64,000 nucleotides of DNA from assembly GCF_003063625.1 (NCBI RefSeq), contig NZ_CP026604.1, positions 4,876,065-4,940,064 of the forward strand. The letters run 5' to 3'. Under the pieces are notes generated by a model that had not been told where the DNA came from, ran no database searches, and was given only the letters and a program-made list of their open reading frames with translations. Of this stretch, positions 46,807-59,390 are shown piece by piece (the stretch's first letter is position 1; every line of letters starts with the position of its first letter). This DNA is from Saccharobesus litoralis. GTDB taxonomy: Bacteria; Pseudomonadota; Gammaproteobacteria; Enterobacterales; Alteromonadaceae. The position numbers and the translations under genes are program-made.

Positions 46807-47304
46807 TTAGTAGCGAATTGAGGCTAATTGCCTAACAATCCGCGATGCAGCGTCCTTACGCATTTCCTTGAGAATTAAGTTCATTTCGCGGTTTTTAGCC
46901 AGTACCGCGTCGGGGTTATCTTGATAGTCACGTAAAATTTCAACCGAAAAACGTCGTGGCTGACTTTCGCCAATTTCGATGAGATAAACTACAGAATAAA
47001 TAAGTTCATATTCTGCAACCTGACCATTGGGAAACAAAGACAAGGTTCGGCGTTCTAATTTATCATCAATAATCGATAAGCGAGCGCAGAGCGCTGGATT
47101 ATCAATATTGATACCACCGATTACCAATTGCTCTTTCACTTCAACTCGCAATAGTTTGTCGCCCCGGCTATCCATACAAATGTTCTTTAAAAATGCCGGT
47201 ACTTCATAACTACCACGAAGTTGAAAACCACAACTAGTCACTAAACTCATTAACGTGATTAGGCTAATGAGTTTAGTTAAGCTCTTTTGAAACGATTTCA
47301 GCAC
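46807..47304 (-). CDS. lptE: LPS-assembly lipoprotein LptE
   Basis: A 165-residue lipoprotein with lipobox VTSC (Cys25) followed by GFQLRGSYEVP, the LptE hallmark. It plugs the LptD barrel and helps insert LPS into the outer membrane. Two strands plus helix continue to RDAASRIVRQLASI. It starts 20 bp after leuS in the same operon, the usual arrangement. Confidence 0.95.
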   Translation of the reverse strand: MLKSFQKSLTKLISLITLMSLVTSCGFQLRGSYEVPAFLKNICMDSRGDKLLRVEVKEQLVIGGINIDNPALCARLSIIDDKLERRTLSLFPNGQVAEYELIYSVVYLIEIGESQPRRFSVEILRDYQDNPDAVLAKNREMNLILKEMRKDAASRIVRQLASIRY

Positions 47305-47324
47305 TGCGTATTCCGTTGCTATGA

Positions 47325-49919
<2,595 letters not shown>

Positions 49920-50148
49920 CTAATTTCAACCCAGTTTTCATTAAAGGTTTACGGCGATATTTATTTGGTTTGCTGCGCTGGCAATCATTGCGCAAGCTTA
50001 ACGAACAACCGTAATACGATTAGCTTAAAAAATGGGGCAAATAATACCGTATGCGCACGATACAAACTAGCGTAAATTTTTTCTAGGCTATGCTTTTAAC
50101 CACCTATACTTAAAAACGATGGTTTTAACTTTCAACTAGGGAAATATC

Positions 50149-50631
50149 ATGGCAAAAGATAACGGCTACCAATCTTTGGTCAATAAACTGAATGATTGGC
50201 TAGATGATGTAGAAAAACATGAAATTGCAGATATAGCTAAAGGTGTCGAGTTTTTAAAAGAATGGGCAAACACAGGGTTCGAGGTAAGCGCAGAGCAAGT
50301 GCAGCGAAAAATGCAATGGCTAACCCGTGATTTGCAAACGTTTTATCAGGACTATCAAACAGAAGTCAATGAATCGCTTTATTACCGCTCAATGAAAGAT
50401 CGCCTCTGGCACACACTCGCCGAGATGACAGATAAAACGCAATTAGAATGGCGTAATATCACCGCTGACTTTAGCCACGAAGGCAACTATCAAGCGGGAG
50501 AAGAAATTGCGATTGGCGAATTAATTTGCAAGCAATGTGGTAACAAACATCGAGTTGAATATGTACAAACCATTCAACCTTGCACTGAATGCGAACATAA
50601 ACACTTTATTCGGCTCAATGCCCTACCTTAA
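50149..50631 (+). CDS. ybeL: Zinc-ribbon protein YbeL (DUF1451)
   Basis: A 160-residue protein of the DUF1451/YbeL family: helical N-terminal part (residues 5-110) and a C-terminal zinc ribbon with C127-x2-C130 and C145-x2-C148. Function unknown. It is divergent from leuS, as in E. coli, and converges with lnt. Confidence 0.93.
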   Translation: MAKDNGYQSLVNKLNDWLDDVEKHEIADIAKGVEFLKEWANTGFEVSAEQVQRKMQWLTRDLQTFYQDYQTEVNESLYYRSMKDRLWHTLAEMTDKTQLEWRNITADFSHEGNYQAGEEIAIGELICKQCGNKHRVEYVQTIQPCTECEHKHFIRLNALP

Positions 50632-50674
50632 CCTACCTGAGACCCGTAGGAATATCAGTATAAAGGTGGCACAG

Positions 50675-52243
50675 CTAGGATTTAGCAACAACCACAGGTG
50701 AGTTGTTTACGGCTCGCTTGCGGTTAACCACCATCAAAAAACTAAAACCAACAGCACACAGGATCCAAACTGGCCAATTACCCCAATATAAAAACGGCGT
50801 CATCGATTGGTTTATCGCCAAGGAATAATTAACAACAGCCTCTTCAAACTGCGGTGCTTGAGCCACTATATCCCCTTCTGCGTTGACAATAGCGGTAATG
50901 CCATTATTGGTAACACGGACAACCGGTATACCAAATTCTTTGGCGCGCATACGCGCAATCTGCAAATGTTGATGTGGGCCAACAGAACTACCAAACCAAG
51001 CATCATTGCTTAGGGTTAAAATAAAATCGGTATTCGGGGTGATATTAGCGCGGATCTGCTCGGGAAATACAATTTCGTAACACAGCGCAGGCAATAGATG
51101 AAAACCCTTAGCAATTAGATTGTCTTGCACGAAATCACCGCGCTTAAACGATGAGTGAGGTAAATCAAAAATCGGCGCTAATGGCCTAAGAAGGCTTTCA
51201 AAAGGCACAAACTCGCCAATCGGCAATAAGTGATGCTTGGAATAGCGATTAGAATGATCGTACTGATAATGGCCTAAAGTATCTTCGGGTTGTTTGATAC
51301 CTAAGCTAATCATGCTATTGAAATAACTTTGCTTATCAAAATTATAATCAACCACCCCAGTCACCAGTGCCGCCTTTTGAATACTCACCGCTTTATCTAT
51401 ATCAGAAAGATAATCGTTAGCGTGTTTTTCAATTACGGGCACAGCGGCCTCGGGCCAAATAATAATATCCGCTTGTTCATAATGAGGCCGGCTTAAATCT
51501 AAATACTTAAGCATAGTTGGCCACATTTTCTCAGGCGCCCAACGATTTTGTTGCTCTATATTGCCTTGCACTAAAGCCAGCTCAACTTTTTTGTCGGTAA
51601 CTTGATACCAAGTGGTAGTATGACCTAGCAAAGTGGCTAACGCCATGATCACCATAGTTAATATAAGTGACCGCGACAAAATTTGCTTGGCCATTATTTG
51701 TCTGCTCAAAACCACCAAACAAGACAAACACAATACGACAATAACACTAGTGCCATATTCACCCAATATGGGTAACCAACTGGCAAACGGGCTAGATAAT
51801 TGACTATATCCTAGTGACAACCAAGGAAAGCCCGTCAATAAAAAGCTGCGCAGCCATTCAGTCAAAGCCCAGGCCGGGGCAAACAATAAAATCCGACTAT
51901 TAACTAAATAACTAAAACGACTCGCCAACCAAGCCGCTAATCCGCTAAATAAAGCCAAATAAGCACCAAGTAGCAACACCATTAGTGCTGATACAGCCAG
52001 TGGTAATCCGCCAAATTGGTCAATACTCACATGCACCCAACTTAAGCCACTGGCAAACCAACCTAAGCCAAACGCCCAGCCCAGCTTAAACGCACTAAAG
52101 TGAGGATATTTATCAAGAATAAAAAGTAGAAGGGAAAATTGAGCTAAAGGAAGCAGCCAAAACTCATAAGGGGAAAAGGCCAAAGGGCTCAAGCTGCCTG
52201 CTAACATCAGTAGCAGGCATAACAACCAAAAAATAGCTTTCAT
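50675..52243 (-). CDS. lnt: Apolipoprotein N-acyltransferase
   Basis: A 522-residue inner-membrane enzyme with about eight N-terminal helices and a periplasmic nitrilase-like domain. The catalytic triad is E265 (IIWPEAAVP), K336 (SNRYSKHHLLPIGEF) and C388 (LPALCYE), as in E. coli E267/K335/C387. It adds the third acyl chain to lipoproteins, and would act on all lipoproteins found in this window. It follows corC by 3 bp. Confidence 0.96.
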   Translation of the reverse strand: MKAIFWLLCLLLMLAGSLSPLAFSPYEFWLLPLAQFSLLLFILDKYPHFSAFKLGWAFGLGWFASGLSWVHVSIDQFGGLPLAVSALMVLLLGAYLALFSGLAAWLASRFSYLVNSRILLFAPAWALTEWLRSFLLTGFPWLSLGYSQLSSPFASWLPILGEYGTSVIVVLCLSCLVVLSRQIMAKQILSRSLILTMVIMALATLLGHTTTWYQVTDKKVELALVQGNIEQQNRWAPEKMWPTMLKYLDLSRPHYEQADIIIWPEAAVPVIEKHANDYLSDIDKAVSIQKAALVTGVVDYNFDKQSYFNSMISLGIKQPEDTLGHYQYDHSNRYSKHHLLPIGEFVPFESLLRPLAPIFDLPHSSFKRGDFVQDNLIAKGFHLLPALCYEIVFPEQIRANITPNTDFILTLSNDAWFGSSVGPHQHLQIARMRAKEFGIPVVRVTNNGITAIVNAEGDIVAQAPQFEEAVVNYSLAINQSMTPFLYWGNWPVWILCAVGFSFLMVVNRKRAVNNSPVVVAKS

Positions 52244-52246
52244 GCT

Positions 52247-53119
52247 TTAGTTCTCGGTGGCTAACGCTGCATCCATTTTAGGTAGAGTGACTTGCAATTG
52301 CAGGATCCGGCGCATATCAGCATTGATCACTTTAAATTGGAAACCTTCGATCTCAACCAATTCACCACGCTCAGGCATACGACCAAATTGATGCAAAACA
52401 ATACCACCAATAGTATCGGCATCCTCACTTTCAAAAACCGTTGAGAAATAACTATTAAACTCATCAATTGGAGTTAACGCAGCAACAGAATATAAACGCT
52501 CACTTAGCTTGCGAATATCTTCTGGGTCATCTGCATCGTGCTCGTCTTCTATATCGCCGACAATCAGCTCAAGAATGTCTTCAATCGTCACCAAGCCTGA
52601 TACACCGCCAAACTCATCAACCACAATCGCCATATGTGAGCGGCGCGCTTTAAACTCTTTAAGCATGGCATCAACGCGCTTGCTTTCTGGCACAATAAAG
52701 GCTTCGCGCAATAATTCGTTTAACGCAAATTCTGGCTCTGGATTAAATCCGTATTTGAGTAGATCTTTGGCAAGTAAGATACCTTCAATATGGTCCTTAT
52801 CTTCACTGACCACAGGAAAGCGAGAATGAGCAGATTCAATAATAATCGGCAGGTATTCGTCGATAGGTTGCGCTAAATCGATAGTGACCATCTGCGATCG
52901 GGGGATCATAATGTCACGAATACGCATTTCTGAAATATCCAACACGCCCTCAATCATAGATTTAGTTTCACTATCAATGACTGAACGTTCAGTGGCTACA
53001 TCGAATATTTCTTGCAAGTCTTCTTTATTTTTCGGCTCACCCGCAAAAATTTGGCCTAATTTTTCTAGCCAAGATTTCTGAGAGGAACCGCTCATAGAGT
53101 GAGGGTTTTCGTCGCTCAT
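52247..53119 (-). CDS. corC: CBS-domain CorC/YbeX protein
   Basis: A 290-residue protein with a pair of CBS domains (about 65-190; DIMIPRSQMVTID and HMAIVVDEFGGVSGLVTIED) and a C-terminal CorC/HlyC transporter-associated domain. It is implicated in Co/Mg efflux and in ribosome maturation in E. coli. It has no membrane part. Followed by lnt (3 bp), preceded by ybeY with a 122-bp gap, so it may have its own promoter. Confidence 0.94.
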   Translation of the reverse strand: MSDENPHSMSGSSQKSWLEKLGQIFAGEPKNKEDLQEIFDVATERSVIDSETKSMIEGVLDISEMRIRDIMIPRSQMVTIDLAQPIDEYLPIIIESAHSRFPVVSEDKDHIEGILLAKDLLKYGFNPEPEFALNELLREAFIVPESKRVDAMLKEFKARRSHMAIVVDEFGGVSGLVTIEDILELIVGDIEDEHDADDPEDIRKLSERLYSVAALTPIDEFNSYFSTVFESEDADTIGGIVLHQFGRMPERGELVEIEGFQFKVINADMRRILQLQVTLPKMDAALATEN

Positions 53120-53241
53120 CGAGCCTCTATCGCTCCTTTATTTTAAACAAGGGTATCTAATCAACATTACATGGACACTACAAGGTTAAATTTAGCTTCC
53201 ATTAGGATCGATTAGGTATAAATCTATAATTAGATGCTATA

Positions 53242-53700
53242 TTAATGGTCGGCTGCGTAGGGATCATCAAAGGACAATTGCGCTAAAATTTGCCGCTCTT
53301 TGCCTTCCATAATTTCAGCTTCATCATCTTCAATATGATCATAGCCTAATAAGTGTAGGCAGCCGTGTACCAGCATATGAGCCCAGTGAGCATTTAGCGT
53401 TTTACCTTGTTCTTGGGCTTCTTGCGCAACCACATCAGCACAAATCACTAAATCACCCAGTAAGGGTAACTCAATACCAGCAGGGGCTTGAAAAGGAAAC
53501 GACAACACATTGGTTGGTTTATCTTTGCCTCTGTAATCCTTATTGAGCTGCTGACTTTCCGCTAATTCAACCACTCGCACCGTGACTTCGCTAGCGAGGT
53601 CTTTGTTTTCAAACGCCAGTACAGCATCTAACCAAACTTGCATGTTAGATTCAGACGGCAGGTTTTCAGCCTGACAAGCTATTTGTAAATCGAGTTGCAT
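53242..53700 (-). CDS. ybeY: Endoribonuclease YbeY
   Basis: A 152-residue zinc endoribonuclease. The metal-binding motif is H112-x3-H116-x5-H122 ([11 protein letters not shown]). It is needed for 16S rRNA 3' processing and 70S quality control. It follows phoH by 10 bp, the usual order. Confidence 0.96.
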   Translation of the reverse strand: MQLDLQIACQAENLPSESNMQVWLDAVLAFENKDLASEVTVRVVELAESQQLNKDYRGKDKPTNVLSFPFQAPAGIELPLLGDLVICADVVAQEAQEQGKTLNAHWAHMLVHGCLHLLGYDHIEDDEAEIMEGKERQILAQLSFDDPYAADH

Positions 53701-53710
53701 GGCTTATAAA

Positions 53711-54766
53711 CTATTCGCTAGCTGACGTTGCAGCTTGCTGCACGGCATCTCGCGCTTTAGCTCGTTCAATTTGCTCGCGCTTTTGCTTTTCATCCCATTT
53801 GTCATAAGCCACAACAACGCGTTGTACCACAGGGTGACGCACAACATCATGTGAACGGAAGAAATTAAAACTCAACTCTTCAACGTCTTGCAATACTTCA
53901 ATGGCATGGCGTAAACCCGATTTAGCCCCACGCGGTAAATCGATTTGCGTAATATCCCCTGTGATCACAGCTTTAGAGTTAAACCCTATGCGAGTTAAAA
54001 ACATCTTCATTTGCTCAGTGGTGGTATTTTGGCTTTCATCCAAAATAATAAACGCATCGTTTAACGTCCGGCCACGCATGTATGCCAAAGGCGCTATTTC
54101 AATGACATTTCGCTCGATTAAGCGCTCGACTTTTTCAAAGCCTAGCATCTCAAATAAGGCGTCATATAAAGGTCGCAAGTAAGGATCAACTTTCTGTGAT
54201 AAATCGCCGGGTAAAAAGCCAAGTTTCTCACCCGCTTCAACTGCTGGTCGAGTCAGTAATATACGACGGACTTCTTGACGTTCAAGCGCGTCGACTGCAC
54301 AAGCTACCGCTAAATAGGTTTTACCCGTACCCGCAGGACCAATGCCAAACGTAATATCATGAGTCAGTATATTCGCCACATATTGGCTTTGGTTAGGATT
54401 ACGCGGTTTAACCACACCACGTTTAGTTTTAATAAATGTTTCGCTCCCCACTTCACCTTCGTCTTGCGCTTGCTCAAGCACTTTAAGCTCTTGAATAGCA
54501 AGATGAACTTGGTCGGGTTCTAAATCAGGTTGCTTACCTTTAACTGGTTGAGTTTCGACATAGAGCTTTTTTAATAGTTCAGCGGCCGCAAATACAGACT
54601 GATTTTTGCCCATAATTTTAAAAGCATTTTGACGATACGTGATCTCAACCCCTAATCGACGCTCAATATGCTGAATGTTGTCATCAAACGGACCACATAA
54701 ACTGGCAAGACGACTGTTATCTGCTGGCTCTAAAAATAGATCCAGCGTTTCTAATTTATTCGACAA
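53711..54766 (-). CDS. ybeZ: PhoH-family ATPase YbeZ
   Basis: A 351-residue PhoH-like protein with Walker A GPAGTGKT at 143-150 and Walker B FIILDESQNTT about 90 residues later. It partners with YbeY in RNA metabolism. A KH-like N-terminal region precedes the ATPase. It starts 9 bp after the miaB stop. Confidence 0.95.
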   Translation of the reverse strand: MSNKLETLDLFLEPADNSRLASLCGPFDDNIQHIERRLGVEITYRQNAFKIMGKNQSVFAAAELLKKLYVETQPVKGKQPDLEPDQVHLAIQELKVLEQAQDEGEVGSETFIKTKRGVVKPRNPNQSQYVANILTHDITFGIGPAGTGKTYLAVACAVDALERQEVRRILLTRPAVEAGEKLGFLPGDLSQKVDPYLRPLYDALFEMLGFEKVERLIERNVIEIAPLAYMRGRTLNDAFIILDESQNTTTEQMKMFLTRIGFNSKAVITGDITQIDLPRGAKSGLRHAIEVLQDVEELSFNFFRSHDVVRHPVVQRVVVAYDKWDEKQKREQIERAKARDAVQQAATSASE

Positions 54767-54775
54767 AACTAACTC

Positions 54776-56209
54776 TTATGCGTTTGGATTAAAAACAGTA
54801 ACTCCGTTTTCCCCTTTAGATTCAGGAGCACGGGCTAAAATTTCTGATGGTGCAGTTGCCACACGTAAATCCATTTCATCTTCACCACGAATGAATTGAC
54901 CGCGTAACGAATTAGGCAATACTTCGACAATTTCGACATCGACAAATTGACCAATACAATGATGAGGACCTTCAAAATTCACCACACGGTTATTTTCAGT
55001 ACGACCGCGTAATTCCATAGGGTTTTTCTTCGAAGGGCCTTCAACTAAAATGCGCTGAACCGTGCCATGCATTTTACGCGCGATATCTTGCGCCTGCTGA
55101 TTAATGCGTTGTTGTAGCAAATATAAACGCTGTTTCTTTTCTTGTTCGCTAACATCGTCAGGTAAATCAGCTGCAGGTGTACCTGGGCGCGCGCTATAAA
55201 CAAAGCTAAAGCTTAAATCAAACCCAATAGAGCTGATTAAGTCCATGGTATCTTCAAAATCTTGCTGAGTCTCGCCAGGGAAACCAATAATAAAATCAGA
55301 AGACATACACAAATTAGGACGGACTTTGCTTAATTTGCGGATTTTTGACTTATATTCGATTGCAGTATGACCGCGTTTCATTTGCGCTAGAATACGATCA
55401 GAGCCTGATTGCACAGGTAAGTGCAAATGATCCACTAATTCAGGAATAGTCGCATAAGCTTCAATAATATCGTCTGTAAATTCAACGGGATGAGATGTGG
55501 TATAACGGATCCTGTCTATACCATCAATCGACGCTACTAAGTGCAATAACTCAGAAAAATGACACGTCGAGCCATCACCATACTCAGCACGATAAGCATT
55601 AACGTTTTGCCCTAACAAATTAACTTCACGTACACCTTGCTCTGCTAACTGAGCAATTTCTAACAAGACATCGTCAACTGGACGAGAAACCTCTTCGCCG
55701 CGAGTGTAAGGCACAACACAGAAAGTACAGTATTTTGAGCAACCTTCCATTATGGAAACAAAGGCGGTTGGGCCTTCTGAACGAGGCTCTGGCATACGGT
55801 CAAACTTCTCAATTTCAGGGAAGCTAATATCAACGACAGATTCGTCGTTTTCTCGCACTTGATTGATCATTTCAGGCAGGCGGTGCAAGGTTTGCGGCCC
55901 AAAGACAATATCAACAAATGGTGCACGCTGGCGAATAACATCACCTTCTTGTGAAGCGACACAACCACCAACCCCAATCACTAGGTCAGGCTTATTGTCT
56001 TTCAAATTTTTCCAGCGACCTAATTGGTGGAATACTTTCTCTTGTGCTTTTTCACGAATAGAGCAAGTATTAAGTAAAATAACATCTGCGTCTTCCGCTT
56101 CTTGCGCTAATTTAAAACCATGAGTTGAATCAAGTAACTCTGCCATTTTCTGCGAGTCGTACTCGTTCATCTGACAGCCCCAGGTTTTAATAAAAAGTTT
56201 TTTACTCAT
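54776..56209 (-). CDS. miaB: tRNA-2-methylthio-N6-dimethylallyladenosine synthase
   Basis: A radical-SAM methylthiotransferase; with ATG 56209 it has 477 residues (E. coli 474). Auxiliary cluster C12, C49 and C83; SAM cluster C157, C161, C164 (CSKYCTFC). The C-terminal TRAM domain binds tRNA. It modifies A37 of tRNAs reading U-start codons. The open frame runs 19 codons further upstream, but the family start [15 protein letters not shown] is clear. Confidence 0.96.
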   Translation of the reverse strand: MSKKLFIKTWGCQMNEYDSQKMAELLDSTHGFKLAQEAEDADVILLNTCSIREKAQEKVFHQLGRWKNLKDNKPDLVIGVGGCVASQEGDVIRQRAPFVDIVFGPQTLHRLPEMINQVRENDESVVDISFPEIEKFDRMPEPRSEGPTAFVSIMEGCSKYCTFCVVPYTRGEEVSRPVDDVLLEIAQLAEQGVREVNLLGQNVNAYRAEYGDGSTCHFSELLHLVASIDGIDRIRYTTSHPVEFTDDIIEAYATIPELVDHLHLPVQSGSDRILAQMKRGHTAIEYKSKIRKLSKVRPNLCMSSDFIIGFPGETQQDFEDTMDLISSIGFDLSFSFVYSARPGTPAADLPDDVSEQEKKQRLYLLQQRINQQAQDIARKMHGTVQRILVEGPSKKNPMELRGRTENNRVVNFEGPHHCIGQFVDVEIVEVLPNSLRGQFIRGEDEMDLRVATAPSEILARAPESKGENGVTVFNPNA

Positions 56210-56311
56210 CAAATCGCCTAAAAAATAACCAGACATGAAATTTAAAGGCGCGTATTGTACCGCCAATTGCCAACCTTAAACAGTGATTTTTTATAGGGTG
56301 ATCACTAATGG

Positions 56312-59137
56312 CTATTCATCTTGGGTTGTGTCGACATAGTGGATCGCCATTGTCACTGAGTTACCACGTGACTTCCTGCGACTAAACTCTAATCTTGATT
56401 GGTATTTTTCGGCGATTTGTTTTAACAAAAGAAAGCCGACATCAATATTGATATGGGTGCGTAATTTCGAGAAATTATCACCATCATCATTGCAAATTAG
56501 CCAAATTTTTTGATTGTAAAAGCGTAATATCAAATCAATATGACGACTGCGCGCTTCAAAAATAGACAAGTGTGCGACTTCGTATAAAGCTCGGTAAATA
56601 TCAGCCTGCAATTCGTAATCTAAGCCTTCTGGTAAATGAACTTGGGCATTCACTTGACAACGAAATTCATTTTCTAAATAACGTACTAAAATCGGCACTG
56701 CGGTTTCTAAACTGCGACTGCCAATACTATCTGGCACGCCTTGGCGATTTTTAATTGATAACTGCTGCAATGACATTTCAGTTAAATCAGCAATTTTATC
56801 TAATGCACCAACCTCAGCATTTTTAGCTAATAACTCTATTTGCTTGAGGTTTAAATTGATTAACGAATCCGTCTTTTGCTTTAACAATAATTCACTGTGC
56901 AATAGTTTTTTAGCACTGCGTAAGCCATGCGCGCGGATCTGTACAAGCCAGTAAATAAAGGTGCACAAAGCAAATAAAAAGCCGGCATATAAAAACTGTG
57001 CTAGCGGTGTCCAATACCAAGGAGGCTTAACACTGATCTTAAAGTAAGCGTCGCGATTACTCCAATAACCGAGTGAGTCCGTCCCTTGGATCTCCAACAA
57101 ATGCTTACCGCTTTCTAACCCTGTCAATGCAATACTATTACCAATAATGTCTTGCCATTGGCTTTGTCCAATTCGATAACGAAATCGATGATTTTCCGGA
57201 TCACGATAATCTAAAACCGCTAGGCTTAAATTAACTAATTCACGACTAGACGATAATTCAACACTATTCACGCCGTATTGCACGCCTTGCAATGTCGAAA
57301 CGGAAGAAACAATAACATTAGGGTTACTCGCGTGTTGCGATTGAATAGCTAGTGTATAGACGCCGCTTTTAGTGGGGGCTAATAAAAACTTATCTTTAAT
57401 TAGGGTCGCACTAGCCAACGACCAATCCCCTGTGCCTTCCACTAAATACACTTCATCATCTAAGGTGTTTAAACGATACAAACCTTGGTTAGTACTGACC
57501 CATAATTCATTTTTATATTGACGAAAACCGCGAATAGTCTTGCTTTTTAAAAGATGACTAATCACTTTACCCTGACGATCAGTTACATAGACACCATTAC
57601 CCACAGTGCCGAAATATACTTTATCACTGGCTTCGGTTATCACGACAAATTGACTATAGGGGGACAAATCAATACTCTCACTTTTACCAGTCAACATATG
57701 GGTTTTCACAATACCATCATTGCTCGCTACCCATAGCACTTGCTGAGAATCAATATAAAAAGCATTAACTTGGTTGGCTAGATCATTACTGCCCGTATAA
57801 ACAATAGGTTCTAACCAAGTATGGTTAAGCAAGTCATAACGTAAAATACCATTTTGTTTTGAGGCTATCAGTAGGGTGTTTTGCCAAACACTGGCTAACC
57901 CGAGTTGATTAAAAGAGAACGGAGCGCCTAGCTTGATCACTTGTTGTTTGACGGTATCGGCAATAAATACCCCAGTGTCTGTCACTATTATAATCTGATA
58001 TTGATAACTCACTAAGCTGCGTATGCGTTTACTATGATAATCGGCCAAAACAGCTTCGAGCCAAGGCACACTGCGTTGACGTTTTTGTTGCCAATCAATT
58101 TGATAAATACCGGCCCCGAGCGTGCCCATCCAAATATTATCTTCATTATCTAATGTCAAAACATTGTGTTGAACAGGATAATCATAGCTAAGTTCAATGA
58201 GTCCAAACTCAACATGATTGACAGACTGTACGCCTTGGTAACTAGCTATCCATAACGCGCCTGCTTTATCTTCAAATAAACTGTGAATAAACTCATTACT
58301 GCCAACAAAGTAAGCCCCCAACCGCCGCAAAGGCGCGATTTGCCAATATTCTGCCAAACCATCTTCCGTTATCATCCAAACGAAGCCTGCTTGACGGCTA
58401 GATAAAATATCCACCTTATTGTTATCAACCGGTAAACAATGTTTTGAGTTATCAAGGGACAACAAACACACATGCTGATCGCGCGAAATAATAACGGTAT
58501 CGCCTTGAACCGCTGTCGCAAAATAGGGTTCTGACCATATAGTTTCAAGCTTTAAACTCGCTAAATCGAGCGCATGAATGGATTGAGTACCGGCAACGAG
58601 TACCCGTTCACCATCTGTCACTAAATGCCAATTACCAGGTTTTAACATGAGTGATTGGTAGGTTTTAGCCACTGGGTTGTATAGAGTCAGTTGCTCATTA
58701 GCCAGCAAGACAATTTGACCATTAATCCATTCTAATGATTGAATATTGCGCCCAGTCACCTGAGAAGTTAATAATTGCTCGACTTGTTGAGTTATCTTGT
58801 CAAAACGCCATAACCCAGAGCGAGGTGTGGCCAAATAAACAAAGTTATCCACTAAAGCAATTTTATGGATCCAATTTAAGGGTTTATCGCCACTTTGGGT
58901 TAACACATTGCGTAAATTGGTACCATCGTAGCGATACAGGCCTGATTGGCGAGCGAACCAAATAATGTCTTGTTCGTCTTGAGCAATTGAATGAAAATCA
59001 GAGCCAGTAAAATGCTGAGTAACGGCGCGGGCAGGCAAACTTAAGCAACAAAAAACGATTAGGATTAATGCCGCAAGCACTGAATGAGTATAAATGCGAA
59101 AATCGACATCCAATTTATTTGTTTGCTTTTCCATCAT
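56312..59137 (-). CDS. Propeller-type (Reg_prop/Y_Y_Y) membrane sensor with degenerate kinase core
   Basis: About 941 residues from ATG 59137; the frame is open to 59185 (957). After an N-terminal signal/anchor come repeated two-component propeller blades (HSIAQDEQDIIWFAR, IHSLFEDKAGALWIAS, VLTLDNEDNIWMGTLGAG and others), a Y_Y_Y domain (FRYRIGQSQWQDI; LTGLESGKHLLEIQG), a membrane helix (near 710) and a cytoplasmic part. That part resembles a NarX/LytS-type ATPase, with LYEVAHLS where the N box should read as E-x3-N and NDDGDNF for DDGxGF near residue 900. The N-box Asn and a convincing phospho-acceptor His seem to be missing. No response regulator is adjacent. It separates miaB from ubiF, unlike E. 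coli. Confidence 0.7.
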   Translation of the reverse strand: MMEKQTNKLDVDFRIYTHSVLAALILIVFCCLSLPARAVTQHFTGSDFHSIAQDEQDIIWFARQSGLYRYDGTNLRNVLTQSGDKPLNWIHKIALVDNFVYLATPRSGLWRFDKITQQVEQLLTSQVTGRNIQSLEWINGQIVLLANEQLTLYNPVAKTYQSLMLKPGNWHLVTDGERVLVAGTQSIHALDLASLKLETIWSEPYFATAVQGDTVIISRDQHVCLLSLDNSKHCLPVDNNKVDILSSRQAGFVWMITEDGLAEYWQIAPLRRLGAYFVGSNEFIHSLFEDKAGALWIASYQGVQSVNHVEFGLIELSYDYPVQHNVLTLDNEDNIWMGTLGAGIYQIDWQQKRQRSVPWLEAVLADYHSKRIRSLVSYQYQIIIVTDTGVFIADTVKQQVIKLGAPFSFNQLGLASVWQNTLLIASKQNGILRYDLLNHTWLEPIVYTGSNDLANQVNAFYIDSQQVLWVASNDGIVKTHMLTGKSESIDLSPYSQFVVITEASDKVYFGTVGNGVYVTDRQGKVISHLLKSKTIRGFRQYKNELWVSTNQGLYRLNTLDDEVYLVEGTGDWSLASATLIKDKFLLAPTKSGVYTLAIQSQHASNPNVIVSSVSTLQGVQYGVNSVELSSSRELVNLSLAVLDYRDPENHRFRYRIGQSQWQDIIGNSIALTGLESGKHLLEIQGTDSLGYWSNRDAYFKISVKPPWYWTPLAQFLYAGFLFALCTFIYWLVQIRAHGLRSAKKLLHSELLLKQKTDSLINLNLKQIELLAKNAEVGALDKIADLTEMSLQQLSIKNRQGVPDSIGSRSLETAVPILVRYLENEFRCQVNAQVHLPEGLDYELQADIYRALYEVAHLSIFEARSRHIDLILRFYNQKIWLICNDDGDNFSKLRTHINIDVGFLLLKQIAEKYQSRLEFSRRKSRGNSVTMAIHYVDTTQDE

Positions 59138-59390
59138 GGTTTGAAACAAGATTAAAAACCTTATCCTAGTTGCAAATGGCATCACCCCATTTAAGAGGTA
59201 AAAAATAACCCTTGCCCCTGTTTAATTAAGAACTATGGACATATGGCTATTTAACCATAGCTTGTCCATTAACTGATGCCAAATTAACAAGGCGTTATGG
59301 TAAATCAAAACAAGTGTATAAAGTGACTTGCTGTTAATCAAACAACTTCATACACTTGCACTACTTTATTTAGACAAGTCGCTGATATTT

